The notes below the pieces were generated by a model. That model saw nothing but the letters and a program-made list of their open reading frames with translations. It ran no database searches and was not told the origin of the DNA. Below, one piece after another: positions 33,461 to 44,789 of a stretch of 64,000 bases of DNA. The stretch comes from Angiostrongylus vasorum (taxonomy: Eukaryota > Nematoda > Chromadorea > Rhabditida > Metastrongylidae), in assembly GCA_018806985.1 (NCBI GenBank), contig JADANN010000414.1, positions 1,054,001-1,118,000 on the forward strand, in the 5' to 3' direction. Position numbers and translations under genes: made by a program. Each line of letters opens with the position of its first letter. Position 1 is the stretch's first letter.

Positions 33461-34444
33461 AATCCCCTAAGAGATCGATCGATTTGTATTTCGACGAACG
33501 TTCCATAAAGTCGCGAATGCTTATCACAGATGTTATGTCTTGCTAACATCTGTTCTGCAACAAATCGCTCTATAAATCGAGTATGTAGGGAAAGATGGGC
33601 TTTTTGCTACAGCAACTGACACCATCAGAATCCAGAAAACCCCATTTCTTTCATAGCACATTTAGTGATACGTCGTCAACTAGTGCGACACCAAATACCC
33701 AGAATTTTATGATTGCGCAGATAACTAAGGAAAATCGCTCATAAATCGTGTTCTTACCATATTCACCACAAAAATTTTTCAAATTTTAGCGGGTAAGAAG
33801 AACGGTACGGACGTGAATGGGAGATCCGCCCAATAGGACTTATGAATTACTACATCTCCGTCAAACTAAACAACCCTGGCTTGGAAAAAAATATGTGAAA
33901 GTCTCACGGTCAAAAGAATCTTTGCAGCAAGAACAAGTTTGAGAACTATTCCCATGAGTATAGTGCCTGTCAAATTCTCCCAGTGGATCTGAGAAAAGAT
34001 ATCGAGTTTGGGACGAATTTAAACGTCAAGAGGAATTTGCAAATGCCTAGGGTACGCAAGCCCGGACTAGCCGACAGCGCCACTCATCCGTTCCTCAAAT
34101 ATGTCACTGCAGCATCACATGCCGTCGGACTTCTTGCTCAACTGCAGACGGCAATAATTATAAACAAAGCGACGTAATATAAACAAATAAAGGCAGGAAG
34201 ACTGAAGTGTTCGCTACTGCTAATGCGCCAATAAATTGCTCGTAGACGATGACGAAAATCTCTAATTGAGCGCTTGCACAAATGATATGGAGAATTTATG
34301 AATATTGGCTTACATATGACCTACAACATGATTTAACTTGGACTTCTAAATCATGGCTTCATAATAAACTCTACTTTTTATTATTATTGTAAACTGACTT
34401 CCATTTGAGTTCGTTTTGAACAATTAATATCTATTTTTGTCACT
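33461..34444. other. No firm gene
   Basis: A plus frame at 33983-34177 ends LADSATHPFLKYVTAASHAV then LLAQLQTAIIINKAT and is richer in GC than its flanks. It may be an exon or transposon scrap. Otherwise nothing seen. Confidence 0.35.
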
Positions 34445-34935
34445 AATAAGCTAAAACGAGGGTCACCTGAAGGCGACTCCAACAAAGGCGAAGGTGTGAA
34501 AACATTGGTCGATAGAGTACTTTAGCGCCTTCCCTTTCAACTTATCAAGGAGAAAAGTGGAAATTTACTATTTATACCGAGGTTAAATGAAAGCCGGTTC
34601 ACAATAATATTACTTCGCTATGAGCATGCTTGTCTAACACCGACTTTTGCAATACGGATTTTTCGGAGAAAACAAAATATTATCAACGGACAATCACTAG
34701 CAACAACTATACTGTATAAAAGTGCACCGCTGAGTGAGGAAACCTCATTCGAGTGATGCTACACTTCAGAGTGCGCGATTCGACGCCACCAAGAAGAACC
34801 ACATCGCGAGGACGAACCGCTGTTGACGATCGACTCGTATCAATTCGACTCTAAGAAAGGCGAGGGCGCCGAAACATTAGCTTAGTAAATTTTTTCTAAT
34901 AACCTCGTTTCAGCTCATCAACGAGAAAAGTGCAC
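34445..34935 (+). mobile_element. Penelope-like terminal repeats, plus
   Basis: One full terminal unit and the end of another. Both carry hammerhead-like remnants (34470 region and 34848). Between them lie the boundary block ATACCGAGGTTAAATGAAAG and the leader CTGTATAAAAGTGCACCGC. Ends CCTCGTTTCAGCTCATCA like the other copies. No coding region. Confidence 0.7.
34848..34882 (+). ncRNA. Hammerhead motif, decayed
   Basis: CTCTAAGAAA replaces the CUGANGA core, while stem II GGCG/CGCC, GAAA and C-AUU then AGC remain. Probably inactive because of the core change. Confidence 0.5.
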
Positions 34936-36248
34936 ATTTAGCTTCGTTTAGCACCAAGCAAGCGGTCCGCATTTTTTCGTCTTGATTTTGTGACCGTTTT
35001 TAAAAACACGACGTTGCTTTAAGCCATATGTTCTCAACGATTGATTTGAAATGTATTTTTTTTTCATTGAGTTGTCAGCAACGAGACTTTGATGCGGATG
35101 AAGTACTTTAGATGAACTCTTCCTCTTTCCAGTACTAAAATCTGACATCTATTCATAACCCGGCTACAGTCGTGCTATTACTGTTTCTTTTGAAATGAAC
35201 AACAGCGAATAGTTTTGGAAGAGATTATGTTCTGTGAATCTATTAAATACATATATTACCATATTAAAGTGGCAATGGTACAAGTGCCTTGTTGAATCAC
35301 TTCTTGCCCTCTGCTAAAGCATTATTTTTTATTTACTCGAAAAGCGGAGTCCCAAAAAAAACTGGTAGTAGCCTCACTTGAACTCACTGTTCCATTTTTA
35401 GACCAAATTATGTGAAACTTCATATACTGTTCATAGCCGCGTCAGCTGGTCTCTAGTGCACTTTATTTTCTGAAGTGTAGCCCCACTGTGAGAAAATGAG
35501 TAATGAAATTTAGCAGGAAGTCATGGTACCGACGGTAAGTTCATGTCTGAACAATTTCATTTCTCTTAAACCTTTGCCACCAATCCTTCTCATGAAAGAT
35601 CTACTTATCCTCGATTAATTGGAAAGTAAAGGTATTTGTCATGCCAAACAAGGTTGGATGGCATGTTCATCATTAGGACAAGAAATTGGTCCAAATAAAA
35701 AAACTCGACAACGACTAAGATGTTGAGCGCATGAAATCAAAAGGGTAATCCAAGCTAACGGGTAGTAAACCTATGCCACGATATAGCTCAATAAATCAAT
35801 CGTTACTAGGAAGTTTCTCGTTAAAGATGGAAAACAACTAGTCCTCTAGCAAAGGTATGATTACTTTCATGTCTTCTAGGTCAGAGGAGCAGACAGAGTA
35901 GTTTTGGTGAGTGGTGAAGACGAATGGAGACCTAATTGATGTGCATGAGGGGTCACTTGATGATTTACAGAAGCACAAGCAGCAAATGATAGGAAAAAGA
36001 AAATAACTCAGAGTGAAACAAGACTATAGGCTTGCTCCAAATTTGTAAAGGGTTTTGTGTTGTCGAAACAAATTTGGCATCGATTTGCAACGAATTCAGT
36101 ATTTCATAAACCTGTTTACTTTTCTGATTTCGAAAAAAAACAGAGTCCTCTAACTTACTTTAGGTTAAGTTATCCACTGCAAATCTCTAGAACTACACGA
36201 TATTCACAAGCTGTCATGGCCGCTTTAGCATTGTGTTGGTAGGCAATA
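34936..36248. other. No gene seen
   Basis: AT-rich without recognised repeats. A 66-codon minus frame (34948-35148) and a plus one (36057-36242) lack signals. Confidence 0.45.
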
Positions 36249-36402
36249 GTTAAAGGGTAAAGCTCTCGGCGTTGATCAATCCCTGAGGTCTAGTACCAAT
36301 TTGCCGACCGCGGAGGGATGGAAGCCTTGGTGAGTTTCGAGCGCGGGATTCGATTCCACGTGTGTGTTGCAGGGTGTTTCCGACCACTGCGCCACACGCG
36401 TC
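36249..36402 (-). repeat. SINE-1 copy with internal deletion
   Basis: Minus copy lacking the middle: GATCAATCCCTGAGG joins directly to TCTAGTACCAATTTGCCG. Promoter side intact (CCACTGCGCCACACGCG). Confidence 0.85.
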
Positions 36403-36681
36403 TTTGGTTCCAGTAATAGTAGTTCCAGCAATCGATAACCGACAAGTTCTACTAGAAATGCGCTTTAGATGAGTTGCCCACTTGCTTGACAAATCTGCGC
36501 AACAGTCGGCTCTATTTGCGCAGTAGAAACCGTAACTCTTGCCGAAGTTTGCGAAGTAGAAATTAATTCGTCATGGAAGTAATTTACTACGTCTTTATTA
36601 TTGCACCTTTGATATCAGAGAAAAAACAACTAAATGGGAGTTGGCAGAACGTCATAGTACTTGAAAAAAAAATGAACTAGT

Positions 36682-36783
36682 CTATAAATGCATGCCTGAT
36701 CGCAACAACGAATCGAGTTTCCTCGCCGAATAAAGGAAAAGCTTCGGGAATTTATTCTTCCCTTTCCTCGAGCCGTCATGATC
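36682..36783 (-). CDS. Unknown gene, last exon
   Basis: Acceptor GAGCATTTTCAG in phase 0, then DHDGSRKGKNKFPKLFLYSA and RKLDSLLRSGMHL, stop. It joins in frame to the exon upstream across a 53-base intron. Basic C-terminus; family not recognised. Confidence 0.75.
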   Translation of the reverse strand, partial: DHDGSRKGKNKFPKLFLYSARKLDSLLRSGMHL

Positions 36784-36836
36784 CTGAAAATGCTCTCTTC
36801 AGAGATGGCTAATGATGAACGATGAGAATGTCTCAC

Positions 36837-36944
36837 CGTGAAAAGTTTGCGCTTCCTTTTTCGCGAACTATCAGAGGAATCGAAGGGGTTGGTGGCGCGG
36901 AAACAAGTTCTCTTCGAGGGCACCACATGGAGCTCCTGCAATTT
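36837..36944 (-). CDS. Unknown gene, penultimate exon
   Basis: Exactly 36 codons between acceptor CCGTAAAACAG and donor GTGAGA: KLQELHVVPSKRTCFRATNP, FDSSDSSRKRKRKLFT. GC-rich against its flanks. SRKRKRK could serve as a nuclear localisation signal, with serine-rich sites before it. Upstream exons were not found before the R370 copy at 37225. Confidence 0.75.
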
Positions 36945-37224
36945 CTGTTTTACGGTTAAACGCAATATAATTTTTTAAAATTATTTAATCTTTGCCACTT
37001 CAAACTTTTTTAAGTGGTGAGGATGAGTAGCTGTCATATAAAGATGATCTTATCGGGGTGCAGTGTTAAAAACGTGAAACGTTTTTTATAAATATTTCCT
37101 CTTTCCGTTTTCCTTCTGGTACTACATAGAGATAATCTCAATAGAAAGTCCAAAGCAGCACTTATCTAATGAGTAAGCATTACCGGTAGTGGAAAATAGT
37201 ATTGTCACTTGTCTCTTTCACTCC
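36945..37224. other. Upstream intron of the unknown gene
   Basis: AT-rich, no exon seen. Confidence 0.4.
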
Positions 37225-37620
37225 TACGTTTACTTACTGGGATACCTGGGTGGCCTGTCCTCACTTGTTGTGCGAGCCCTCAACATAATCTTTACTTTTT
37301 CGGAGTTCTGCTGGTTTAGCCGTTATGCTACCTTGGAGTCCCGAAGTCAGCCGGGCCGAAGTCGGCCTAGGTGGTCACTACTAAAGGTAGTCGCCACCCA
37401 TGTGGATCAGAGGGAATTTTGCCACCGTGCGATTAGTTTGGTACTGGGACGGTTGTGCATCCTGGTATTGGTTTACTCTTAGCTGGAATTCCTGATGGAA
37501 ACGCCGGACTCATTCTCAGCTTGGAAAGCCCTGCTGGGTGGATGAATCCACTCATTCTACATTGCAACCCGACACCGAGGGACACCTCATAGACACGATG
37601 GGGCAGTAAACAGTTGGAAG
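37225..37620 (+). repeat. R370 repeat copy 4
   Basis: Head CTGGGATACCTGGGTGGCCT, centre CTGATGGAAACGCCGGACTC, tail CACGATGGGGCAGTAAACAG. Confidence 0.85.
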
Positions 37621-39756
37621 GTACTCCTACGATTAGCGACGAAAATTGCAGAAAAAAGTAGTTCCCTTTTCCGTTTCAGTTTGCACTATATAAATAGAAT
37701 AACAATGAGTGAGTGAAGGAGAGAAGGACCGAGAAAGTCATTCCCTCTTAGCAGACCAAATGTGTCGAGAAAATTAAGTTCATTGGACGACGGTGGACCC
37801 TCTCTACTTCTGCAGTTTATCGATTGACTTAAGACTGAACCCTATTGAAGATGTAGTTGTCTGCTCTTCCAAGAAACGCTATGGAAGACAATAATGCTCA
37901 AGTGTGGAGCCGTCCCTTTATGTCTAAGGGCAAACGTACCTCTTCAGCTCCTCGCTTCGTGCTAGTATGATGATTTCCCATTCATCGATGCATTATGCAA
38001 AGCATGAACAATTCGGTCGTCTATCGCGAAATATCTAATAATGGGAAAGAAAAAAGCAATCAATGCTGCTAAAGAAAGAACCCCTTATATTCGGAAGAAA
38101 AAAAAACCAATATATGCTTCAGTTGGGGAGAAATTCAAAAACTGCTGTGCTCTTTACAACGGAGAATAGAAAAAGTGAGATGAGATGTGTTTGTTACTCG
38201 ATACCACATATAGGTTATCTGAGAACATCGAGTGAACGTCAGGGCTGTGGAACTTGAGAGATCTGAGAGTGAGAAAAGAGGTATCTTGGTGCTTACGCTG
38301 ATGTTAAACATCAACGGCTTCGGTAAGAATGATGACCATGAACTTGTATAGGTTAGGTGGATTTCATGGACAACAGAACAGTGTCTTCTTTAGAGTCATC
38401 AATTTTTCCTATTAATTGTATCTGAATACATTCTGCTTAATTGGCTGTTTGAAAGAAATTAATTAGTGAGGTAGGGAAAACATAAGGAAAAAACAACCCC
38501 CATCCATTTTCGTCTATGCTGAAAGTAAAACTGAAGTTTTTCAAGAGAAATGTTAAAGGAGATAGAAACAACTTCTGGACAATGGTCCGACTTTTTCCTA
38601 TTGGGATATTCGTTTCAGATGACTCCAGACATTTTCACCGTTGTACGAAACCTATGGACACTCAGAACGAATCTCGAGATTAATATGAGGATTGACAGTA
38701 CATTTTTAGATAGTTTAACAATAAATAATCGTGAGACCACGAGTACGTGGAGGTAAACAATGAGCTCAGGAAGCTGCGTTGTAAACGAATGCCTAGGTAG
38801 GAGGCGACGAAAAGTGCACGTCAGTCTTTTCTGGATGTTAAGCCACACCCTCTGCATTCCTCGCTGGTGAACTCGCATATTTCAACGATCGAGTAAGGAC
38901 ATTCGGGCGGTTTAGACGAACGGCCAGCTTTATGCATGTTCATTTTGTTTCTATTTGAATTCAAATGAGCGCTTTATAGGTTAGCTGGATCACAAAAATT
39001 TAATGGACTTAAGACACGAGAATGAGCAGATTCGAGATATATTCCAGGCATAGGAGTCGAGGCGGAGCACAATTGCTACATATCGATCAGAGTGGTGAAG
39101 TACCCGAGGGTTAGTGTCCATTTGTGAATCGTTTCCTGAACGGTTGCATTGGTCACATAGATTAATTCAATGACTGAAAGCTGTTATTTAACTTTAAAAA
39201 GTATTTCCTGCACAAAAAAGCCTCAAAACATGATGAAATAATGAGAGCAAAACTGAAGCATGTCCAAATATTCCCTTGTCGAAATGCTGTCGATGAGTTG
39301 TGTCGATACTAAGCTGATGAGACGGGGATATAGTGTTGAATGTAATGAAGAATATCCAATAGAAGAGTACATAGAGAGAGCGGAGAAATTATAGTAAGGC
39401 AGGGGATTTGCTGTGTTTATGAGACGGTGAGACGACGAGAAGTGGAGGCGTAGTGGTTCTTCAGCTTAAATCATCACTGAGGCGCTAATTACGCCGTTTA
39501 CGCCAATAAGTGCCGTGACAGCGGTTTGTGACAAGATGGAAGAGAACAAATGAAAATTCTACTAGAACCGAACCGAAGTTCCCGAGGAACAAATATCGAG
39601 CACAGAATTAGGTGCGGAAGTACTTGAAGTATGTTATCAGCTTTATACAAGAATAAATGAACTATTAACTGAATCAGTGAGTACAGGTCACAAGAAAAAG
39701 CTGATCGAAAAAAACCTCGATAAGGTGGTATCAGTTTTTTTAACGTCCACTTCATA
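37621..39756. other. Long stretch without firm genes
   Basis: Plus 38550-38756 and minus 38615-38878 are open on opposite strands. The plus frame follows TTCGTTTCAG (MTPDIFTVVRNLWTLRTNLE) but has no donor partner. No repeat family recognised. Confidence 0.35.
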
Positions 39757-39966
39757 GCTTGGGAAGCGCAGTGGTCAAGGGTGCCGTGCAATAGGCGCGC
39801 TATATCCAGTGGTTCGATTCCTTCCATACCAAGCAACTTTGCCTTCCCTCCGGGGTTGGAAAATCGGTAACAGTCTTGAATGAGGAACGCTCTCCCTGGT
39901 GTTCAAAGGTCATTCAGATAAGTCACCGCATAGAGTGTAAATTCACGCTGAAAGCTTTGTCCTTTC
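39757..39966 (+). repeat. SINE-1 copy, strongly diverged
   Basis: A-box region GGGAAGCGCAGTGGTCAAGG and a canonical B box GGTTCGATTCC, then CCTTCCCTCCGGGGTTGG. The 3' half is only loosely similar. The better B box suggests an older or distinct subfamily. Confidence 0.65.
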
Positions 39967-40829
39967 ATTTAATATTTCTTCTCCAACCGTTTCTTCACCT
40001 CTGAGTTCTCACCCCAAATATAGCAGCGGCTCTGCAATAAGCATAAAATTGATAACAGCTTCTACACCTCCCAAAAGTGAATGTTTTAATTGTTCAAAGA
40101 AAGAAGTGCTCGAAGAATCTCAATACTGATGACTTGAATAATGGATCAATTTTCTACATTCTCTGCTAAAGACAAATGTGTGGAACAGAAGTCTTTTGTG
40201 ACTAAAACGGTCTCAAGTTTTAGTGGTTGTAAACATGTTGTACACTCGCTTTGATGGATATGTTCAGTTTCAGATAAGCAGTGCGTGATTAGTACTCTCC
40301 AATGTCAGTGAGTTCATCCCCGTTGTGTTTAATCCCCAAACGTATTGTGGGCAATGCTATCCTGCACAGATGGATGGGTCATCAAAATCTAGAGAAGAGG
40401 ATTAGGAAATATCAGATTAAGTGACTTCCTTGTCGGATATTTAAATATGCGCGCTGTTGACTCCAACAATCACATTTGCACGAAGTGGCTCACAAGAAAT
40501 TGACATGGTACTATGGAAAGAGATGAAACGTCGCTGCCTTTAGAAGTTGTTCGGAAATACATGCAGGGATTTCAACTCGTCTTCCTGAAAGTTTTATATC
40601 TCAGCCGGAAAGAACTTATTTAAACGATATAAAAAAGGAACAAATTGAAATCTACAGAATTGCCTCTAAAAGAAGCCGATTTACTCAAAACTCTGGAATT
40701 GTGAAGGCGATGAGTTCCCTAAAAGGTAGTTCCAGATTTAATTTGGTTTCACAAGTATTTCTCTTTGTAACAAGTTGTCAAGGTGATTATAGAAATGGCG
40801 GTAGGTATGCAAAAAAAACAGAAGGGTAT
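39967..40829. other. No gene seen
   Basis: No exon or repeat recognised. Confidence 0.45.
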
Positions 40830-41170
40830 GGTTGGTAAGGCTTCGCATCGTTGGTTGAACGACGCGCTGCTAAATCTAAGGGTACTATTTTCCAAGCTTC
40901 TTCGACTTTCAGCTTTCTAGAATCTCCAAAACAGTTGAGATACTTATACCGAGCCCTTCTGCAAGTTATCGAACTGTTGTGTGCCTATGCGCTTCCATCA
41001 AAGCCGTCAATTCTCCGTCCTCAATAGCAGAAGGACGTCCGCCACATTTCTCAAATTCGACTCAAACCAACATTGCATAGTTTGTTCGTTAACAAGTCCT
41101 TGGTCCCACAGTTCAGTTATGTTTTGAATCGTTTGTGGTGGATTTGTGAAGCAGAAGTAGATTTGTCGAA
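40830..41170 (-). pseudogene. Mariner-type transposase relic
   Basis: On the minus strand pieces read NEQTMQCWFESNLRN and, one frame over, CGGRPSAIEDGELTALMEA, then LAEGLGISISTVLEILES and KKLGK before stops. The order and spacing match the N-terminal double helix-turn-helix of mariner transposases (WF.KFR, GRPS, ELAE.LG.S.STV, KKL.KW). The catalytic DD(D/E) domain is missing, and several stops and at least one frameshift are present. Inverted terminal repeats were not found. Confidence 0.6.
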
Positions 41171-41257
41171 ATTGATGGCTAGACGCCTTAACTTGTAAAA
41201 TTTGTTAAAAATACATTTTTATTTTAACTTATTATTTACTGCCTACTCTTTTTTAAC

Positions 41258-41320
41258 TGCAGGGTATATTGCGAAGTATACCTTCCATGATGCTGAGATA
41301 TTTGCAAAATTTTCGGCAGG
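41258..41320 (-). repeat. SINE-2 tail fragment
   Basis: TGCAGGGTATATTGCGAAG then GATGCTGAGATATTTGCA, the SINE-2 3' end on the minus strand, directly beside the mariner relic. Confidence 0.6.
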
Positions 41321-42234
41321 TTGAACCATTTAATAAAGCGTCTTGAAACTTAGCAAAGATGTTACGGCAAGATATTGCGAAACTGATGAAATCCTACGGA
41401 GGCTGCAGCTCATATATCTAGATAAAACCAACAGGAGGGTTCCTTATTGTTTCAAATTAATTGGTTCGACCCCATGTGCAAACCTACCTATGCGTTGGTT
41501 GAACGAGTTGCGCTAAAAAACTCTTTTTCACCCAACGTACTGATTGAACCTCTCACTAAGCATCTAGCAATTTTCTTGAGCACTGCCTTAACTGTTGAGA
41601 AATTCTTTGAAAAGGCAAGCTGCAGATTAAAGCGCCTTCGAAGTTTTTCTTCGCTTTCAAGCCTTCAAAAATACTAGGGTAGAGGAGAAGACCTTGAAAA
41701 AAAATGGAAAGAAATGGGATGTCAACTTGTGATCGTTGGAAAAGTATGTACATTCTAGCAGCATGTGCATGGATTACTAGAGTGATGTTTGAGCTGAGTT
41801 GCAGAAATTTGAAGACGTTGCTGTAAATCCGTATTAGCTCGTTTCTTACATATGCTACGATTTCGACTTAAAACAGTGCTATAAATCGACAGAAGGTCAC
41901 GTTTTGAACATATGGAATAAATCAGAGCTCTTTGACACACTGCAAGACATTGCAGCCAGAAGAGCAATAAAAAATTCATTATATTTCACAACAGAAGACT
42001 GCTAGTGGAAGGCATTGTTTGCATTGTCTTCATTATCCGTGAATTTCGAGGTGTCGACGGGCAGAAGCCGTGAACACCCTATGAGCTCTCCATGAGTTCA
42101 CTAAGAAAGCAGAGGGATTGAGAAGTTATGGAGCATTCGTGAATAAAGCAAAGTAGTTAACTTGCATAGTTTAAAGTGCTCTTTTATTCAGGACAGTTTT
42201 TGTTCATAGTGATTGTCTGCTGATAATCGTGTTG
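41321..42234. other. No gene seen
   Basis: Open frames at 41447-41677 (plus) and 41755-41979 (minus) have no supporting signals. Confidence 0.45.
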
Positions 42235-42830
42235 TATAACAATCACAGTGACGTTAAGAAATTTTCAAAACTCACACCCTATTCCAGATCCGAGTCCGCG
42301 ATTATCGTTTGCGGGGGCTCACGCACACACTAAACCATTGAGGTATTTGTTTTGCCTTTCTATCGTACAGTTTTTTTTTACCATAACGGCGCCAGCCATT
42401 ACCTGTCAACAGGAAGATCTCTGGAGCACAAATCGGCTTTGAACCCAGGACTGAATCTGGGCTGGGGTCTATGTTTTGCAAATATCTCAGCATCATTGTC
42501 GTTGTATTTCACATAGCACCTTACCGTGGAAAATAATGGGAAGTAAATAAAGAGTCATAAGCACAACGATGCTGAGATACTCGCAAAACGTGGAATCAAG
42601 CAGAATCGAACCACGACTCCTTTCCGGGGGCTCGTGCATTACACACTGCACCACAGAGGCCTTTGCTCTGCGTTTCTCTCAGCTAGTTTTCTACCTAACG
42701 CTGCCACCAGCAATCACCCTTCATCGGATTGATCTAGGGAGCACAAATCGGCATCGAACCCAGTTAAGCTGAGGGTGTAGTCGAAATCACAATGTCAACC
42801 TTTTTATTTTCTGCCTAGTGTAATTTTCCA
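42235..42830. repeat. SINE-2 cluster, head-to-tail and inverted
   Basis: Three pieces: a diverged minus copy (42235-42420), a plus 3' part from GGGCTGGGGTCTATG to TTGTATTTCACATAGCACC (42430-42510), and a minus long-form copy (42570-42830) ending GGCATCGAACCCAGTTAAGC. The plus and minus tails face each other around 42540 and form an imperfect inverted repeat (CTCAGCATCATTGTCGTTG against CAACGATGCTGAG). Confidence 0.7.
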
Positions 42831-43068
42831 TGTCAGCGTATTAAAAAGTTATACATTATATAATAATCGTGTATGATAATAATGTATGAAAATCATTGAC
42901 TACAAGCGGAAAATCACTATAAACAACAATGGTCCTGAATAAAAGAACATTATAGAGTGAGATCACCCCACTCGAGCGGTGCTCTACAGAAGAGATTCGA
43001 CTCGATACGATGACAAAGACATCAAATCGAGAGGATGAGCGACTATGGCCCATTGACTCGGACCACAA

Positions 43069-43105
43069 GCCCCGAAGAAAGCGAAGGCGCCGAAACATTA
43101 GGGTG
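43069..43105 (+). ncRNA. Hammerhead motif, decayed
   Basis: AGCCCCGAAGA in place of GGCUCUGANGA, with stem II GCG/CGC, GAAA and C-AUU-AG kept. A core U is lost, so probably inactive. Confidence 0.5.
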
Positions 43106-44234
43106 AATAAGGTTTTTTTTAAAGTAAACCTCGTGTTAACTCACCAGTGAAGGAATATATGTTGATTAAACTTTGTTTGAAATAGCACGATTCTTTTTTA
43201 AAACGAATAATTAATCAAGTATCAAATATGTTTCCTTTTTGTGTTGGTCTGCTGCTCCGGTTAATAGTGGGACATCCTATAGTCTTGAACGATAATCAGG
43301 CGCAAAACAGTGGACCTCACTTTGGCTCCTGTAGTTCGGGGATTGCTTGTAGAAAAGATCTGGGAACGGTCATGCGCTACTTTTCGGGCACTGCATGCAA
43401 ATCTATGACCATTTGGTATTCAAAATGTCAGTAATGTAAAAAGAAGACTGATCATCAAGATGCAGCAGAGTCAGCACACGAATTCGACCACCTAAGCGGA
43501 CGTAAGGTAAAAAGAAAAAAGCATGAAGGGAATTTTGGTACACAGAAGCACCTCTGCTATCTTGTTTTCAAAAACAATTAAAAACACATTAATTCAATTT
43601 TTTAAAAGAAATATGTGCTGGTGATTGATTCGGTTACGTAAATGAATTCACAAAAGTGCCAGCTATTAATAGTCAGGAGATTCAACAGCTATGAATAACA
43701 CAACTACCGACAAGCAAGGAAATAATTATTAGTGGGCAATCGGTCAACAACCATCCTGTATAGAAGCACATCGCCGTGTGAGGTTACTTCATTCAAGCGG
43801 GGCTTCACTCAAGAACATTTGACTCGACAACGAAAGACTACCAGGAACCATAACGCCAGGACGAACGAGTGTGGATTATAGATTCGAATCATTCTTACTT
43901 TGAAGAAGACCAAACAATCCGTGGAAACATATTGATTATTAGCGCCAGTGTTAAGTGGAAGTCGGTTAGTAAAGTATATACAGCACCATTATTCTAAAAC
44001 CGTCAACATTAGATTACCGCTGAAGAAATGAATAAAGGAAAGTAAATGTGAGAAATTGTGAGAAAAGGAAAAAATGTGAGAAAAATTGGTGAAAAAAATC
44101 TAGTGTTAAGCTAAAAACGATGGTTTGAGGTACAAGTTGATCGAAATTGTGCTATGAAGAAACAAAACGCTAGAAATGACCACCACAGCAAAGTTACGTG
44201 TGGCTTAGAAACTCTCTACTTACAACGAATAAAC

Positions 44235-44270
44235 GGCTCCGAAGAAGGCGAAGCCGCCGGAACGTCAGCT
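44235..44270 (+). ncRNA. Hammerhead motif, decayed
   Basis: GGCTCCGAAGA, stem II GGCG/CGCC, then GGAA in place of GAAA, CGUC and AGCU. Both conserved core blocks carry one change; stem I is perfect. Confidence 0.6.
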
Positions 44271-44789
44271 ATTCTATCCAAATAAATTCTATAATACCAA
44301 CCTCGTGTCTATTTATTGAAGAAGAACATCGAATTATCAATCAGTGCCGAGGTTAATAGAAAATGATCTCTTTCAAGAGTTCAGCGGAAAGGGACGGGAC
44401 TGAACTGCTATGGACTGCTATGCTATGGACGTGCCATATTTCAAAGCCGCCTAACATGTTGTTTTGAAACTCGGTGACTTAATTTGAAATACGGTGTTCT
44501 CTTTGCCACTTATAATCTAATCCTTAAAGTATACATATTCCTTTATGTAAACACAAATCAGATTTGAATTTAAGGAAAAAGCACTACTAAGAGGAAAAAG
44601 CGACTTTGGACGTCACTCTTCAGGTTGCTTGTATCGTTACAGATGGTTGTAGTGATACAGCGGAACATACTATGCATTGAAAAGATCAGGGATCTTGTAT
44701 ACTCTAAGCGAACCATTGCCCACTTATGCTTTCTCGTTCCACCTCTCACCTTAAGAAGGAGTTCGGCATTTTAATCCGGATCACCTCAA

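Larger units (their letters stand above)
42880..44370 (+). mobile_element. Array of Penelope-like terminal units
   Basis: At least three plus-strand units in series, with hammerhead-like motifs near 43069, 43905 and 44235. Each has a leader with GTATAGAAGCAC or TGAATAAAAGAACA, then CTCGAGCGGTGCT or equivalent. The last ends CCTCGTGTCTATTTATTG and GCCGAGGTTAATAGAAAATG. No RT or endonuclease coding is left, so these look like solo or tandem termini. Confidence 0.65.

Noticed and set aside
42302..42496. Minus ORF MMLRYLQNIDPSPDSVLG and similar short frames at 42248-42772
   Set aside because: They are SINE-2 sequence (tail block and B-box region) read as protein.
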